DNA from: Oxytricha trifallax
Taxonomy: Eukaryota > Ciliophora > Spirotrichea > Sporadotrichida > Oxytrichidae
NCBI GenBank assembly: GCA_000711775.1
Contig: ARYC01000301.1
Span: forward strand, 62,001 to 126,000
DNA length: 64,000 nucleotides
Direction of reading: 5' to 3'
A program made the position numbers and the translations under genes. The stretch's first letter is position 1; every line of letters starts with the position of its first letter. The notes under the pieces are model-generated. The model did no database searches, was not told the DNA's origin, and saw only the letters and a list, made by a program, of their open reading frames with translations. Shown here in pieces: positions 49,690 to 62,700 of the stretch.

Positions 49690-50804
49690 TTAATTTTAGA
49701 AAGAAAGCAAGTAGTAGGTAGTAGGACTTGACTAATGGCTCGATTCTGTATCATTCTGGGGATAGTGAAGTATAAAAAATCAATAGTGAAGTTCAATAAA
49801 ACTATCAAAGTCCACCAACTGCAAAATCTTCATTTTAAGCTTCAGCTAAATAGAGTTTGACTAAGAATGAGGTAATTTAATAGGGCAACAAATCTTCATC
49901 TGAAGATCAAGATAGCATTTTTCATTTTTTACTTATAACTTTTAAAGCGACGATAACAATGAAGAACTTTATTATGATGAAAATGGAGAGCCAATAGAAA
50001 ATTTTGAATACGATTAATACGAACTTGATTAACAAGACCCGGAAACTTAATCTCCAGGCATTAGAATTTCTCTGCATAAAAGAATCAGCATTGCATTAAA
50101 GAAGCAAGAAACAGACACCAGGACAACCTATGAGAGAATGAAAGATGATCTAGTTTCTTGGAACTAGACATTTAGAAGTAATTTCGACAGTGATAACTGC
50201 TCATCCAACTCAGTTATGTTTTATATCATGCTTTTGATATGTGGTGGCTTTGAAATGTTTTTTTCTTTGTGCTTGTTCTTTGATTATAAAATGATTCAAA
50301 ATTCTAAGCCTAATATAGAACCATACCAGGTTAGCTACTCTATATTTTTATTTTTAAAGTTTTTTTGAAGATTCCTAATATTTCATTAATCTATTTATAT
50401 TTGCAGTGGGATTACTTCTAGAATTCACTTATTGGCTTACTACAAGATTTTATCTGGGTAAAAGTTACATAAAATACATAGGCTACAAAAATACAAAATG
50501 TTAAAACTACACTACAATAATTGCAAATTCAATTTTGACTATAGTTCCTAGTGACATGCTAATCTTCTTTGGCTATGAAGGGCATACAACCTATGAAAAG
50601 AAAATGCTAAATTTAGCTTGGCTTAGAAGAATAATTTCAGTTATAAGAATAATATTTTAAATAGTTGCAGTGACAGGCATGCTTAGAGGTGAATTTGTGA
50701 CTACAGTATTTTGTTGCTAAATATTATATATGGTTATGCTGCTTACTGCAATATTTCCACAGAAAAGTGACTATGATGCATTCACTTGGTACAGAAGGGT
50801 GTGA
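49690..50804 (+). CDS. Multi-pass membrane protein, unknown
   Basis: An acidic cytosolic N-terminus (SDDNNEELYYDENGEPIENF, then SPGIRISLHKRISIALKK) precedes hydrophobic segments: VMFYIMLLICGGFEMFFSLC, NSILTIVPSDMLIFFGY, RRIISVIRIIFQIVAVTGML and FVTTVFCCQILYMVMLLTAI. The alternation of Arg/Lys and hydrophobic residues in LAWLRRIISVIRIIFQ recalls a channel S4-like helix, but the identity is not established. Interruptions near 49871-49944 and 50331-50406 are introns or IESs. The frame across the second is not cleanly resolved. No ATG is found at the 5' end; TGA near 50802-50804 may be inside an intron. Confidence 0.5.
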
Positions 50805-51120
50805 AAGATATATAAAGATTTAATTTCATTTATATACATAGTCATTCGTTGTATTTATGGATAGATTTTATCTATATTTATTGATAGTTATAATGAGTTT
50901 AGACATCTTTATATCATATTGGTATGTCACTATATATACTAAAACAACGAGAAATTTATTTGCTAAAAATTTATGAATGGCTGAATCGCTAGAATAAATT
51001 TAATTTTCGTAGAAAAAAGACTGCATTACTTCATAACCAACCTCCATTTCTCCAAATATTTATTTATTTATTACCTTCATAATTTTCTATTTCAATTGAT
51101 CAAATCAATTAATTTTTATA

Positions 51121-52110
51121 AAACAATCTCCTGTTTTATCTTTTGACCACTCATCTCTAGTGACAAACTTCGAAGAACCCATTCCAATAGCATTTAACTT
51201 CGTGATTCTATCTTTCTGCATCATAATCTACATATATCATGAATATCAAAAATAACTATTATGGACATCTATTTCATGCCAGATATCTTATCTACTTGTC
51301 GTAATATTACCTTAGTACTGAAAAGTTAAGCTAAATTATGAAAAACTTCCTCTTTCCCCAGAGTATAGCAAAACAAATGAAATTAGTAGTTTTAATCGAC
51401 ACCTCTTTTATGTTCGATAATTGAGTAAAGTTTCTCAAAAGCCTCTTCTTAAGGTGGGAAATCTTCGTCGGTTGTTGCAAACGTGTTGTCGAGGTACAAG
51501 TATTAAGTGAATGAAAAAGTTATAAAGAGATGATAGGGAGCATTTCAATCATAAACTTTATATGTTTAATCAATAGTCAATCTTTATATTAGTGAAATAG
51601 TCAATCATAGAGGGCTTAAATCTGAAGTCTCCAGTATGCAGCACTGTCCCTTTAGCTCCCTTAAACAAGAACATGACAGCTCCTGGACAGTGATTTGCTT
51701 CATAAAGCATAACAGTCCTGTCCTTGATTGTGTACTGCTTGTACAGTTCTAATGCTCGCACATAAGGTTTGAGGTTTGGAAATCTCAAAAGCAGAATATT
51801 CTTAGACTTTGGCGAAGTGTAAATGGTTCCCCATTGCCAGTCTTCATCGGGGCCTCCATAATTACCATATTCACTACGTTTACTCAAACCTCTCAAGTGA
51901 TCTAAAAGAATTAAGATTTACATTTTTTCATTCAAACAAATGACAAATCACAATAGTTCAAGTTCTATGCTAAAATGTGGAAAAATTGTGATTTCTTTTA
52001 AAAAACTTACCTTCATGCATGTGAGAGAGGAAAAAGGTAAACTGCTCCTTGCGATTGGAGTAAAAATTGTCAACTTTGAAATCTTTATATGGCTCTACCA
52101 CACCATTTAA
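51121..52110 (-). CDS. SNM1/Pso2-family nuclease, 5' half (scrambled and inverted relative to 37003-38446)
   Basis: Metallo-beta-lactamase catalytic half. LNGVVEPYKDFKVDNFYSN aligns with the start of Apollo-type proteins. Motif II HMHEDH (HxHxDH) is split by the 109-bp intron 51902-52010. Then come YEANHCPGAVMFLF and the HTGDFR motif. A 73-bp IES (51503-51575) with a TA pointer is removed to give KIDYLYLDNTF. CYTLGKEEVF corresponds to the family's YSIGKE motif. An 83-bp intron (51228-51310) joins LFSTK to IMMQKDRITK. The piece ends at pointer AGGAGATTGTTT (51132-51121). No ATG is found at its 5' end; the frame is open only back to about 52160, so the first coding piece lies elsewhere or is hidden. 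Metal-binding residues are intact. Confidence 0.9.
51503..51575 (-). other. 73-bp IES with TA pointer in the SNM1-type gene
   Basis: TA occurs at 51574-51575 and 51501-51502. Excision of one copy plus the DNA between joins ATTGAC to TACTTGTACCTC, encoding KIDYLYLDNTF, the expected family motif. The segment has no GT-AG ends and contains an in-frame TGA, so it is not an intron. Confidence 0.75.
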
Positions 52111-52652
52111 AACTTTACAATGTCTTGATAGTTTTAACTTATCAAGATTTATTGAATATCAATTAATTTTTCAGAATATAATGACATGGAAAAAATATTT
52201 AACAAAAATTAAAAATAAATTTTGCTTGATAACATGTTTGATTGAATCTTCTATATTTTGTTAGGTTCAAATAATGAATAAAATAATGAGAAAAAAATCC
52301 TTATTACTGCACTTAAATTTAAATCTGATAGTAATTTTGCGTCTTTAATTTTATAAATGGTATTCTTAAAAGGGTTTTGGGGTATGAATTATTAACATAA
52401 GTGAACATTTTAAGGGGATTCTGGTCATCTCTCAAAGTGGTGGTCTCTACTGTTTTAGATCTATTGTAGCCTTAATATCTATTATATGCACACATCAATA
52501 GTTGGTTTTTAGAAAAAAATGGAGAGTACGCCTTATTTGATTTTGTGATAAATATTTTTTGAATATTATAATTGTTGAAATTTAAACAAGGAATTTTGTC
52601 AACAAATATAGTCCTTAAATTTTAAATTTTATAATATAATTATTAATAAAAC

Positions 52653-52802
52653 ATGGAAGAATTAAGGGACTTAGGGAAAGATAACCCATTTTCAATGAAG
52701 GATGGAATAATATTCAAGACAAGAACTTAATTCTTTTGGTTTGGAGTTGGTAATTTCTTAACATTCTGGCATTATCATTTCAAGACAAGTCCAAGAAAGT
52801 AG
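52653..52802 (+). CDS. Small membrane protein fragment
   Basis: ATG 52653 reads MEELRDLGKDNPFSMKDGII and then FWFGVGNFLTFWHYHFKTSP, one likely membrane helix in a small protein, reminiscent of short mitochondrial inner-membrane subunits. After SPRKQ the sequence turns AT-rich with no clear stop, so the 3' end or a splice to later sequence is unresolved. Confidence 0.4.
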
Positions 52803-53392
52803 GTTTAAGTTATTTATACAAGTCAATCATTTTTTAATTTGTCGTTTTCTATATTTAATTGTGAATTATAAATGATTTAGATAAATTAATATAAGATATT
52901 GATTTTATTTAAGATATTCAAATAAAATAGATTAATGATAAAGAAATTACATTATAAAAATTTATATTAATTTAATCTATTTTTTATCTTTCTAAAAATA
53001 TGTTAATTTAAGTTGGATATAAAGTATATATTACAAACTTTATTTTTTTCTAAATTATAGACTACATAAAAATTTATTTTTTGTGTTAATTTTATAAAGC
53101 TTCAGCTTTATAAAAAAACTAAAATTAACATAGCAACTAAAATGTTAGCTAAATCAAGCTGTTGTTATTTTTTAGATTTTTGTGAATTTAATTTCAATTT
53201 TATTTTTTTCACTGCATTAATTGAAATATTCATGAATATTGTACTCAACAATTATACTATAGATATAAAGTGCACAGATCAATTCACCCCTTTTTTTTCT
53301 TTGGCCTGTCAATCTACATCCCGTATAGATACTAAGAAACCCTAAACACAGTGCTATTCACTCTCACTAAATCCAAAAACCCTTATATTAAT

Positions 53393-53671
53393 ATGATGGT
53401 CAGAGGCCCAGCCAAGTTGATTATTTATGGAACTAGCATTCTAATTGGTTAACTCATGGCCAGGTGGTATTGGGTCTTCAAAAGATCCAAAATTAATATA
53501 AATTACATATAGAATTATAAAAATAACAAGATAATATTATTATTTAGATCATTTAATGCAACTAGAAAAGCTACTGGAAATACATATTTAAAGCATAAAA
53601 TATATAACAATAAAGAGAGATATAGATATGCTCCTGCTTTCCAAGAAATCAGGCCTAATGTTGTTAGTTGA
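53393..53671 (+). CDS. Small single-pass membrane protein (~92 aa)
   Basis: ATG 53393 reads MMVRGPAKLIIYGTSILIGQ then LMARWYWVFKRSK, a membrane helix followed by a basic patch. The C-terminus is KERYRYAPAFQEIRPNVVS with TGA 53669-53671. The middle (about 53500-53600) is AT-rich and may be an in-frame insertion such as an IES. Size and shape resemble small respiratory-complex subunits; no firm family. Confidence 0.5.
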
Positions 53672-53799
53672 TATATTATTGATAATATTTAATTAAAAAG
53701 AATTAACTACCAGAAATACATTACAGAATGTTTTTTGTATATTAAATATCAACATTTAATATTATTTTTGATTACCAAGATTTTTATTGTACAAATAGT

Positions 53800-56700
53800 T
53801 TAAATCGATGAGACTAATATGCAAGAGACAGTTGGTAAACTGATAAACTACGCAGTGAACACTTTCCCAAAGCAGTCTCTAGATGAGTGGATTCTTGACT
53901 ACCCACAATAAGTCATTCTCACGACTATTCATCTCATCCTCACTCATGAAATCAATGAACTATTTGAGGAGATGCGCAAAGATAAGGAAAATAATGCTTA
54001 AGGACATAACGACAATATAAACTCAAAATTATCAATTATAATATTTTATATTCAATTTCTTAATAACAAGGAAAGTACGACTATAAATATGCATATAAAC
54101 GCCAAATTCATTTTAAAATTGCAAAGACTATTTAGTACTAAAAGTTTTCTTGTTTAAATGGAGACCATCATGGAGGCAATGATGATTCGGAAGATGATTA
54201 TACAGGTGGAGCTACACCTAAAACCCCTGACACCAGAGATTTAATAAAGAATTCACAGATTTCTCACAGAACCATTTCTTAGCATGTTTATTTTGTTCCA
54301 ATTAATATAATTTTTTCTCAATGTGTCTTAGAAATCAAGTATAAGGTACATGAGAAAGAAAGCTGATGAAGCCGCAAACAATAACATGGGAATGGGCATT
54401 GCACCTAGGAAAGTACATTTATTACGAATTTTTGCTTCATTAATTAAATTATCTAAGTATCTACACATCAATTCAACAGCAAAGGCAAAAGTGGCTCTCA
54501 GTCCAATTACTCATCATAGAATAACTAAAAGATAAAGAACCAATAACATTTGAAGAGTTCTTAGTATTATAGTGAAGAAGGTGGAATGATTAACTAGCAT
54601 GACCTCAATACCTTCACTTTTATTGTAATATGAATTTTAAACAAAAACTAAAAAATTTAAATTTAAGTACCTACAACTTGGACAACAACGAAGAAGAAGA
54701 CTTTACAGAGAGTGAATTAGAGGCACTTGATATGTCCCGTGAGAGAAAGAAATTCGCTTCAAATATGTTTGGTTCAGACTTCGACATCAATCTGATTACT
54801 CAAGGTGCTTAATCTTAACACAATAAGAACAATGATGACCCCAATAATAAAGATGACACAATGAATAACTATGTTTGATCATATATTTAATGCGCATATT
54901 GTAAGAGAAGTCATTCAGAGGACTATATTTGAGACTATAATTTTGGATCAATTAAATATGCAAGAGTTTGTACATGTCTAAAGGGTGCAATTAACAATGG
55001 AAGAATTCCTTTGAAAAAGACATTTCATAAGCTGAAACTCCTTAATTGCACTTATTTATGTTTTAAATTCTAAAAATATTCAAATATTATACTTGATTGA
55101 ATTATCTTAATTAGTTATATATATATTACTTAGACCTGCATCCTGTGTAGAGACTGGTAATGCAAACAATTATTAACTTCCTTTCCTACATGAGAGATGT
55201 CGTTTTTGAATTGAAAAACAAAAAGGTAGATATTGTGGAAGATTTTGATTGGTAAAAGTAAATGCGACTTACATGGAATGGTAAAGACTCAGGCTGCAAA
55301 GTTGACTCTAGACCTTAAATTTTAATAAGAATTGAGTTCATATGGTTTTTAATTCATAATATTTCATAAAATCTTAGCAAATATTTTAATTTTGATTTAT
55401 ATATTGCGAGCAATAATTTTATGAAAAAATAAATATACTGGAAATTATTGTATTAAAGGGATATTCTTTAAAATAGAATTTTTTAAGAATTCTTGCCTTA
55501 TTTTGAAAAGAATAATTTGATAATAATTGAATACCTCGATATTTTATTGTGTTTTAAACTGTGGTGCTTGGACTACTCAGTAAGCCAATGAATATTTTGG
55601 TGCTTAACAAAGAGTTCCATTAACTCCACTTACAAACAAGTATTTCGTCTTTATATCAGCTGCTTTCAGAGAAAAAAGTGCTGTCTTGTTCAGAACTGTT
55701 CCCTCTCATGATAAAATATAATTTAATTTCAACTCTATAAGATTATTGCGGAGATATCTTCTAAGAATTTTCAAGTATCTGCTCAGTCCCCTTCAAAGAA
55801 TACCAATGCAACCCTAAACTTTCAATGAAAAGTCTAATGCAATTCTTGAACGGTGCTGCTCTAGCTTCTGTATGGATCTTTTTTGAACATGTGGATAAAC
55901 TCGACTACGTGCATCTGTAAACTTTCAACAAAGAAATTCAAATGGTTCAGCAGCAGTTTATCATAGCTGAGTTGAGTTAAGACTCCTCAGTAATTACAGC
56001 ACACATTACAGTTGGCAACCAGAGTATTTCATAGTGCTAGAGAAGCATCGAAAGAGTAAGAGAACAAGCAAGTCTGGAGTCCAAGTAAATCAATAGTAAG
56101 AATGGAGAGGAAAGCAAGAGCAGAGGCATCAGAATTATTAATGGAAATAATCAGAACATAATTGGAGGAGGTGGAGACATCAAGATTGAAGATAACATTG
56201 ATAATAACTTTAACTATGAGCATGGAAGTCCCTCTGGTTTTGAGGATGATGATATAGATGGAGACAACAGTCTTGAGTTATAAAAGCAAAGAATAGGCAG
56301 AGAGTATGACGATCAAATTAACATCCTAACTTAGCACTAAGAAAGATTGAATAGACAGTCAAGTAAAGAAGAATTACAATATCTGGCAGGTTCAAAGAAG
56401 CCTTTCCCTCCTTATGAAAATGGCTAAAGAATCCTATAGAACTTATCTTAAATTGATATCGATGGAGAATTAGACTTCAACAACGATCATAATTAGCTAG
56501 AGGAAGACTAGTTTGAAGAGCTTAAGTTAGATGAAGGATAGAATAATTCTATTGGTGGTGGTCACTCAAAAATAAACTCCTAGAACAAAGTATTTAATGA
56601 TTCTATTGTAATTATAGAATTAAAGTATGTTTCGGAGTGTTTGCTTCAATATCTCATTAATTTAACCTTCGCAAAGAGAAATGGGCAACTGAAGTTTCAA

Positions 56701-59700
56701 CTGCACTTTAAAGTGCTTTCAGAGTTTTAAGTCTCACAAGACCCGAAATGCCCATTATAACTTCCATGCTACTCAAGAGTGAAGGCTTCAGAGAATACAG
56801 CAATTTGAGTGTAAAAATTAACGATGCCCTATTAAGAGTCCAAGACATGCTAAACTTAAATGATAGAGACGATTCTTTCTCAATTACAGTCAGAGACTTA
56901 AAAAGATTGGCTAAATGTGCAAGCAGTCTACTCGAAGAGCAAATTATTAGAAAAAGTTAAGAACAAGGCTTGTTTAACAAGCAAGAATCTTAAAGAAAGA
57001 GTAAACTATCTCAATACTCCATGGAAAAGAAAACTAAATAGCATATACTAAAAGAAATTGAGGTAGAAGACGAAAGAGATTAGAGTCAAAAGTAAATTAG
57101 AATCGCATTAGAGGATGGAATCATTTGCTACATTCTTGGGCTATTTTTGAATGAGAAACTGTGTTCATTCTATAGAAACTTATTGATTCAAGAAGATTAA
57201 GCTAAAAAGGATATTCTTTTATTTTTAATTATTGCTAAATGTATTTTAGATTTTTATAAGAATTTCTTATCATAAAAATACCTTAGTAATAATGATATTA
57301 GAGGCATCATTCAAAGTATTTTTGGAAAGTAAACAATGAAAAACTCTTAAATTTACTCAAATCCTAATAACAATTCATAAGACTCTCAATCTCAGCTTTA
57401 AAGTGTTCTTCAAGCAAAAGGTATGACAAACATGCCATAAACAGAAATTAAAAAGCTAAAATAAATTTAAAAATCAGTTTCTTCTTCTAAACCAGTCTGC
57501 CTTATAGGCAAATAACAAACAGGGAAAAGTTTGTATATTCGAACAATTGTAAGAGATGTTTTGAAGCTTAGTCCAGTTTATTTTAATCCATAGACAATCT
57601 CAAATTATAGAGAAATGTATGGTATATATGATCCAATAAGTACTACTTAATTATCGAACAGTAAATTGGGGGAGTTAAGCATTCAATTTTCAGTGTTTTA
57701 AGAAATGAAACCAATAAGGAAAGATCAGCACTTATTGTAGATGGAGAGTTTGATTAAGTCTTCAACGAAACTTTCCTTCCTTATCTTGAATACTAAACTT
57801 TCTAAGAACAGCATAATTCTGAAGCATTTAGCAGTTAAGCTCTCACTCTCATGCTTCCTAATGGAATATAAGAAACTGTCAAGAAAAATGTTCCAATAAT
57901 TTATGAAATGAGAAGCCTCGAAAATGTTTCTCCAAGATTCATTCATGCCATCTAGGTTATTAACACCAGAGATACTATTGATATAAAAGAGCTGGTTTAA
58001 AAAATTAAGAGCAAGATTGTCAAAAAACTAAACATTTTATTATCTTTTTACTACTTAGTAAGTTCAAAGTGAGTTAAAAGAATGCTGAAGACAGCGTCTC
58101 ATATTCTTTGAATGAAATCATAGTACCTGCCCTAAATGATCTAAGAAAAGCGAAATATTTGTAATAATCAAACTTGAAAATGGGGAGATGCTTATAATTT
58201 TGTTCAAGAACTTTCATCGCAATTTTAAATGAAATTAAACAGCTTTAATCAAATATGGATCAAGCTCTGATAAAAATATCTTTAATGACTATCTTTATGA
58301 CTGTAGGAAATCTTCTCAACCAAGATGGAAAAAGAGCTCTAGAAGATATATTTAGTGGTCTTAAAAGTTAAATGGGAGTTAGAGGCTCTATTTTTAACTA
58401 TTGCTTAGACTTTGACATTTTGAATATTGTAGAATTAAGACATGTTGGAATTGATAACGAATTTGTAGTCAATCCAATATTATTAAGAGCTGCTCATTAT
58501 GCCTAACTTATGTTAAAGAATAATAAAGGATTTCATTTGCAAGGACAAATAGGTACTCAAAAATCGACAACTGTCAGATACTTGCTTAAAAATTACATAA
58601 CTTATTTTCTTAAAATTTCTAGCAGGATATATCATCAAGAGTTATCAAAATTCCAGTATCTTGTTTTGTGACTCAAAAATCTTTAAGAAATTTACTTTTA
58701 TAAAAATAAGCAGCTCCTACAGCAAGTCCCTAACAAAAACCAATTATACTGATTCTAGAAGATGTAAATCTTATGGATGATAACCTTAACTTCAACTTAC
58801 TAGATTATCTAAAGTTAACAAAACAGAACAACTTTTAAGTTTTTAATCCAAACTTCTAAAATATCTAAAGTCTAGGTTATAAATATGTCAGTTTAATTAC
58901 AAGCTCATTTGATTAAAGATAAGACAAGAACAATTCAAATATGATGTTTATCTCTTAAGATTCTGAGGAATTCGATGGATTTATGAAGCAATATATTTAA
59001 AGAAATCTGTAAGTCACTCCATCACATCAAACTTAACTTGGAAATGTAATTTATGACACCTATAAGCATCTTCAGTTGAACTCTGATAACTTTAATGTAT
59101 CAAGCTAAATTAATTTTGGAAACTTGCACATTGTTTCATCTCTAATATCAAGAATAAATTAAAGCAAAGATCAAAACATCGTGGATAAAGTTCTTATTGA
59201 AGTTTAAAGAACTATCACAGATAGGATAATTTACCCAAGTTTAAAGAATAAAGTTTATGAAAATCTTATCTTGTCCTTAAAGAGACAAATCCCTTCAAGC
59301 AATACTGATTATAAACCAAATTAAATAGACTCATTATTGTATGTTTAAAATGGAGAAAAATCTCTAACATCATTTGATTAGGTAACAGAATTTATGGGAG
59401 ATTTTTCTGCACCTATTCTTAAGTAATTATGTTCTTTATACTAAAATCTTAAGAAGCCAAATAAACACTATCTCTATGTTAGTAAAACTGGATCAGATAT
59501 TTAAAGTGGTATAGAAGCTGTAGCAAATAAACTCAAATATACTATTTAAAAACCAGAAATTTAGAAATATAGAGACGCATTCACTTTGATAGAGTAAATA
59601 AATCTCTACTTGTACGAAAGTCTTAAATCTTCAAAGAGAATGATTATTTTAATCGAAGATAGTAGGATAAATGATCTTTGTTACATTGACTATTTATTAA

Positions 59701-62700
59701 ATTTAATCACAGCAATAAAAGATAGTACTAGTCACTGCTCTTTGTCCTTCTTTAACTCACTTGATTAGATTTTGGGAACTAATCTGAGATAGTAACTTAT
59801 CGATATATCGAGGGAACACTATAATCAGCAAATCTCACACAGTCCGCACTCTGGAATTAGTAGTCCAGCTTCACCCTCTAGTTTAACAGCTTCGATAACA
59901 GACTCATAGCTTCTAATTAATGCTCTTTCTAAGATCAGTTAAAATGTTCATTTCATTTTCCTAATATAGAACCTGCAAAATTATCAAAGTTATACCAGTA
60001 AATACAAAAGCCTAGAAACGTTGTTCTAAATAAATTTAAAATAATTTGTTTTTTATTAATTTTGATGATTAACTTAGGTTTAGCTTTTATCCCTGAATTT
60101 AAAGATTAAAGTGAAGATATTCTAAGTGAGGTCTAAAGAATGGTACATAACTTTAGTTTGAGTAAAATTTATTCTGATAGTTACTTAAGTACAATGGACA
60201 AGACCGAAAAACTCTTCAACAACGAATACAATGCTTTTTACATTCCAGAGCACAAGGTTGACAATATCTTAATAGACCCACTATTCGATTCTATCAACAT
60301 GAACTAAGTAAATTCTGAGCTAAATTTATCATTACCCTCTGAATTTACTCTTAGTTCTTAAAGAGGCAATCTTTTTGTTGAACTTGTATAGACCATCAAG
60401 AATTTCTTATATAAGTAGTTAGCTTCTTAAAAACAATTCTATTAGCAATATTTTAATCAATATGAGGAACTTTAAGCCGATTTCATGAAGAAGATTCTTA
60501 CAAAAGATCAAAGTAGTATAAGCAAGAATCACGTGGTAGTTTTCAATCTACAATTAATTCCATTAATATTTCCCCAATTTTGTTCCAATATATTTATAGT
60601 ATCTATTCAAGATAAGATTGACCTGTTATAGTAGTAACTTAAGTACAAAGATCAGCTTTCTAAACAAAAGGAGAAGGAAAGAAGTGACTTATCTCAAAAT
60701 TTAGAAAAATTAAAAGACGATTTATAAATAAACAAGACTTCCACTGAAGGCCATGTAATTTAAAATATATTGAGATTAAAGCAGGTGCCTAGCACCGAAT
60801 ACAAAACTTTAGCTTAAGCAATATAGGCAGGCTAGTTGAATGATAGCGACCAGGAAATTATTTAAGCATTACAAAGTACACTTCAAACTAAAAAACCTGT
60901 CCAATCATTCTTACTATCCCCACAAGATCTTATACAAAGATTGCAAAGCATAGTACAGTCCTAAAATATTGACTCAGTAATTCAGAGACATTAAAAATCT
61001 GTTGTCAAAAGATTGCAATAGAATGAGTAGGATAAATCTCTGATTGTTGTAATTTGTAAAGTTCTTAATGAAATATTCAAGAAAGGGTAACTCGATAAGA
61101 AATATTAAGCTCATGAGTAAAAGATCAAGGTGGCTAAAGATCAACTATCATTCATATAAACTTCGTTGAAACTCTACTAACAGTAGATGCAGGAAATAAG
61201 AGAAGAGGTTGAAGATCTATTGATTAAAGAAAAGAATATGAAAGCTGAAATGAAAGATGTAATTCAATCCTCAATAAAAAATGATTAAATTTACAATATA
61301 AATTATTTTTGATGTAATTTGTTCTGAAATACATTAATTCTATAAATTTCTATCAGCAAAATTATAAATAATATATAAAATTTAATGTTTTATCTCTTTA
61401 AATTTGCTTTATATATTTGTATAATTACTAATTAGATAATTAGGAATTACCTTTTTTCTTTGCATACTCATCAATAAAATATTTCAATAAAATGTAATAA
61501 TTTATATATTATATAATATTTTTGGGTTGATTCGAAGAGTTGATATGAAAGATATCAAGTAACTAAGAAACGACTATAAACTGAAGTCATTACTTAAGCA
61601 AGGCAAAAAGAGTGAGTCCAAATTAGATAAAGTAAAGATAAGAATGAAAAATCTCGATGGTGATTCCATAATTCTAGCTTGCACTGTTGCTTACCTGGGT
61701 GCTTTCTCAGTTGCTGAAAGAATGGAATTTAGAAAGCAGCTTGCTGAAAAGATTTTAGGCTCGAGAAATATAGAGTCTAGTGAGTACTGGTAGAACACAC
61801 AATCTGAGCAAATTCACAGCAAATACTTCAAGAAAATCATTCAAAATGATCTAAGCCTCAAGTCAAATATCTTTAACAAACTAAATCATTTGTTTGTAGA
61901 CTCATTGTTCTCTGAGTTCTTGTTTACCTATATGTTCTGTCCAACTATTCCAGTGATTTATGATTCAGTGGGTAATTATCAACAAGAACTAACAGAGGAA
62001 ATACTTGATGAGCTTAATTCTTACAAAGTTAAAGTTGTATTCAGTTCTGACTATATGATCTAAGAGAAAATTGATAATGCACTATAAATATTCCCAAATA
62101 ATCCCCAAAAGGCTCAATCAAATTAACTAATATTCATTAATGATCTATGTGATTTCTCTAATCATATTTAAGGAAAAGCTTAAGATTAATCAATTCTTCA
62201 TAGGTTATCTGAAAGAGAATATTTCAAAAGAGTTGGCAGTATGCTAAGAGATAATGTCACTTTGAGTCTCCCTACTATAACTCTGTTTTCAGCAAGCTCT
62301 CATTACAATCTTAATCAAGATTACCTTGCTCAAGCCACTATAATCAATGCAACATTTGTCAACAAAAATCTATAAACCTCACATCTATCAACATCATTTC
62401 ATTCATTATTATTTGTTTGAATGAAGCCTGGATTGAAATAAAGCAAATTCTCTTGAAGCACTTCCTCCCAGACAATTACCAAAAACTTACTATGATAAAG
62501 CAGTAGACCCAGCTTCTAAGGTTTAAGTTACTAGAGAGGCAGAAAGCTTTCGAGCAACTTTTTATGAAAGTTAAAAGGCATTCTGTTGAAGAAAAAGATC
62601 ATAAGGCTTTGGAAGATATCAGACTATGCTACATAGATATAAAGCAACTGGATGAGGATTATTAATAGTACAATTAAGCATTCCATAACTTGATTAATGA

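Noticed and set aside
51503-51575. Intron in the SNM1-type gene
   Set aside because: No GT-AG boundaries; TA-pointer excision gives the family motif LYLDNTF in frame.
37003-52110. Two separate SNM1-family genes or paralogues
   Set aside because: Each half carries only the complementary half of the family motifs, and both share one 12-bp pointer that joins them in frame.
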